Source: Roseibium algicola (lineage in GTDB: Bacteria; Pseudomonadota; Alphaproteobacteria; Rhizobiales; Stappiaceae). Taken from it: DNA of 64,000 nt. The notes under the pieces were generated by a model, which ran no database searches, was not told the DNA's origin, and saw nothing but the letters and a program-made list of their open reading frames with translations. The stretch spans positions 1 to 64,000 of the forward strand of contig NZ_CP019632.1 in assembly GCF_001999245.1 (NCBI RefSeq). The letters are read 5' to 3'. Positions within the stretch are counted from its first letter, which is position 1, and every line of letters begins with the position of its first letter. Made by a program: the position numbers and the translations under genes. Shown here piece after piece: positions 63,091 through 64,000 of the stretch.

Positions 63091-64000
63091 ATGCACTTTG
63101 GCGCTACCGCAAACGCCCAGTCCTCAAAAATCGAACTCGGTCAAGAACCGCCGCTGCTTGGTTACGAAGGGTTGTATGGCATGCCGGACCGGCGAGGGGT
63201 TTCACTGCGCTGGTTCGCTGGTTCAGCACTCACTGGTGTCACATCCCTGTTCTTGATGGGCGGCGCGCTATTCGCTGCCTTTGATGGCCAATACGAAGTT
63301 GAAAGGGCGAAATCCTCGAGTGCTTTATTGAATGAGTTGTCGATCTCGAACAACGGTTACAGCAAAGAAGACAGGGTTCTGCGATCGGCGACTGAATATT
63401 CCAGCAAGCAATTAATAGATGTGAATATTGTCTCCCGTGAGGGCGACAGAGATAACATTCGCGCTCAACCACATATTTTCATCAGCGCTACGCTTGCTAC
63501 CAAGAAAGACCCGTCGCTTGCATCTCAAATTCCGGCCTTCAGTACGCTGAACATATTTTCTAGGAGTGCGGAGAAAGAAGCGACAGGGGCAACCGAGGGA
63601 GTTGCAACTTCTCTTCTTGCCGACTCGCTGTACGGTGCGAAATTGGCCAATGATGTCAGTATAAGCCTTACACCATTTCCATCATCGAACACGGATTTCG
63701 ATTTGGACAAGACGTTGTCAGAATCGGAAATTGAATTGAAAGTTCGCAAATTTATCCGGACCCGTTCGGTGGATGCAACTAACATGGGTTATGAAGCAGT
63801 GATTGATCCAGGGCGTTTCGACTTCAATTTGGCGCTTCAGCCAGATTTGGAGCGCTATGCGGTTCGGATAACGCCGGAAAACGTTTCTTTCGTGTCAAAA
63901 CGCGATGACGATATTCGGTTAGCCGGAATGGATGAAAGCATTGTGCCAGTGGCTCAGGGGCAAAACCTTACGGGGACCCTCCTAAATCAGCAGGTTCCAG
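63091..64000 (+). CDS. M23-type peptidase-like protein, N-terminal part (runs off the window)
   Basis: From ATG 63091 the frame stays open for all 303 remaining codons, so the gene continues beyond the end. One membrane segment (LRWFAGSALTGVTSLFLMGGALFAAF) at about residues 44-69 precedes a long periplasmic region. This N-terminal layout is that of Rhizobiales M23 cell-wall peptidases; the catalytic domain would lie beyond the window. Confidence 0.65.
   Translation, partial: MHFGATANAQSSKIELGQEPPLLGYEGLYGMPDRRGVSLRWFAGSALTGVTSLFLMGGALFAAFDGQYEVERAKSSSALLNELSISNNGYSKEDRVLRSATEYSSKQLIDVNIVSREGDRDNIRAQPHIFISATLATKKDPSLASQIPAFSTLNIFSRSAEKEATGATEGVATSLLADSLYGAKLANDVSISLTPFPSSNTDFDLDKTLSESEIELKVRKFIRTRSVDATNMGYEAVIDPGRFDFNLALQPDLERYAVRITPENVSFVSKRDDDIRLAGMDESIVPVAQGQNLTGTLLNQQVP

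Overview
The window is most likely a large conjugative plasmid of a Hyphomicrobiales-type alphaproteobacterium (Rhizobiaceae, Stappiaceae or a relative), sitting next to or integrated into other DNA. Three things point there: a repABC replication/partition unit, a Ti-plasmid-type tra/trb transfer system (trbBCDEJKLFGHI; traCDG divergent from traAFBH), and a MucR/Ros regulator. No LuxI/LuxR-type quorum-sensing genes, rRNA, tRNA or CRISPR array were seen.

Layout. (1) 91-9798: a complete trb operon for mating-pair formation. (2) 10051-13153: a mercury operon (merR divergent from merT, merP, a CC-motif membrane gene, merF and merA) with a textbook 19-bp-spacer MerR promoter. (3) 13211-25574: a periplasmic copper/thiol block with a multicopper oxidase, two c-type cytochromes, DUF411, CcmG/TlpA/DsbA/CcdA thiol proteins, Sco, PCuAC and a second Sco-like protein. 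It ends in a 370-bp duplication of the ccdA 3' half around a decayed epimerase gene. (4) 25624-27573: a serine recombinase and an IS30-family element. (5) 27584-32817: an island with a radical SAM gene divergent from an RHH regulator, a 950-aa N6-type DNA methylase and a PD-(D/E)xK nuclease-like gene; this is the best candidate for an undescribed system. (6) 33132-43514: an XRE regulator, then SNase-traH-traB-traF-traA (minus), a RSF1010/Ti-like oriT, an HNH-type protein, and traC-traD-traG. (7) 43672-47744: small plasmid genes, a Fic-BID toxin with a VbhA-like antitoxin, and a VapBC pair. (8) 47859-51537: repC, repB and repA, with a countertranscript RNA and two perfect parS sites. (9) 51811-53832: a TPP riboswitch and orphan thiC. 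(10) 54363-59066: plasmid accessory genes, a DNA methyltransferase, MucR, and a Phd/PemK-like pair. (11) 59142-60836: a recombination scar, where a second partial trb copy (trbB'-trbC-trbD-trbE') is fused in frame to a truncated cbtA. (12) 60859-64000: cobalt/thiol genes and the start of an M23-type peptidase gene, which look chromosomal.

How it fits together. TraA would nick oriT, TraG would couple the nucleoprotein to the Trb channel, and the relaxase and the Fic protein seem to share a C-terminal BID-like secretion signal. The Fic toxin could therefore be a co-transferred effector. repABC with parS and several toxin-antitoxin pairs would keep the replicon, whose cargo is mercury and copper handling plus a probable restriction/modification locus. 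Direct 1.1-kb repeats at 704-1807 and 59274-60377 frame 58.6 kb of this and mark either plasmid integration or a co-integrate junction. All assignments come from reading motifs by eye; no database search was run.
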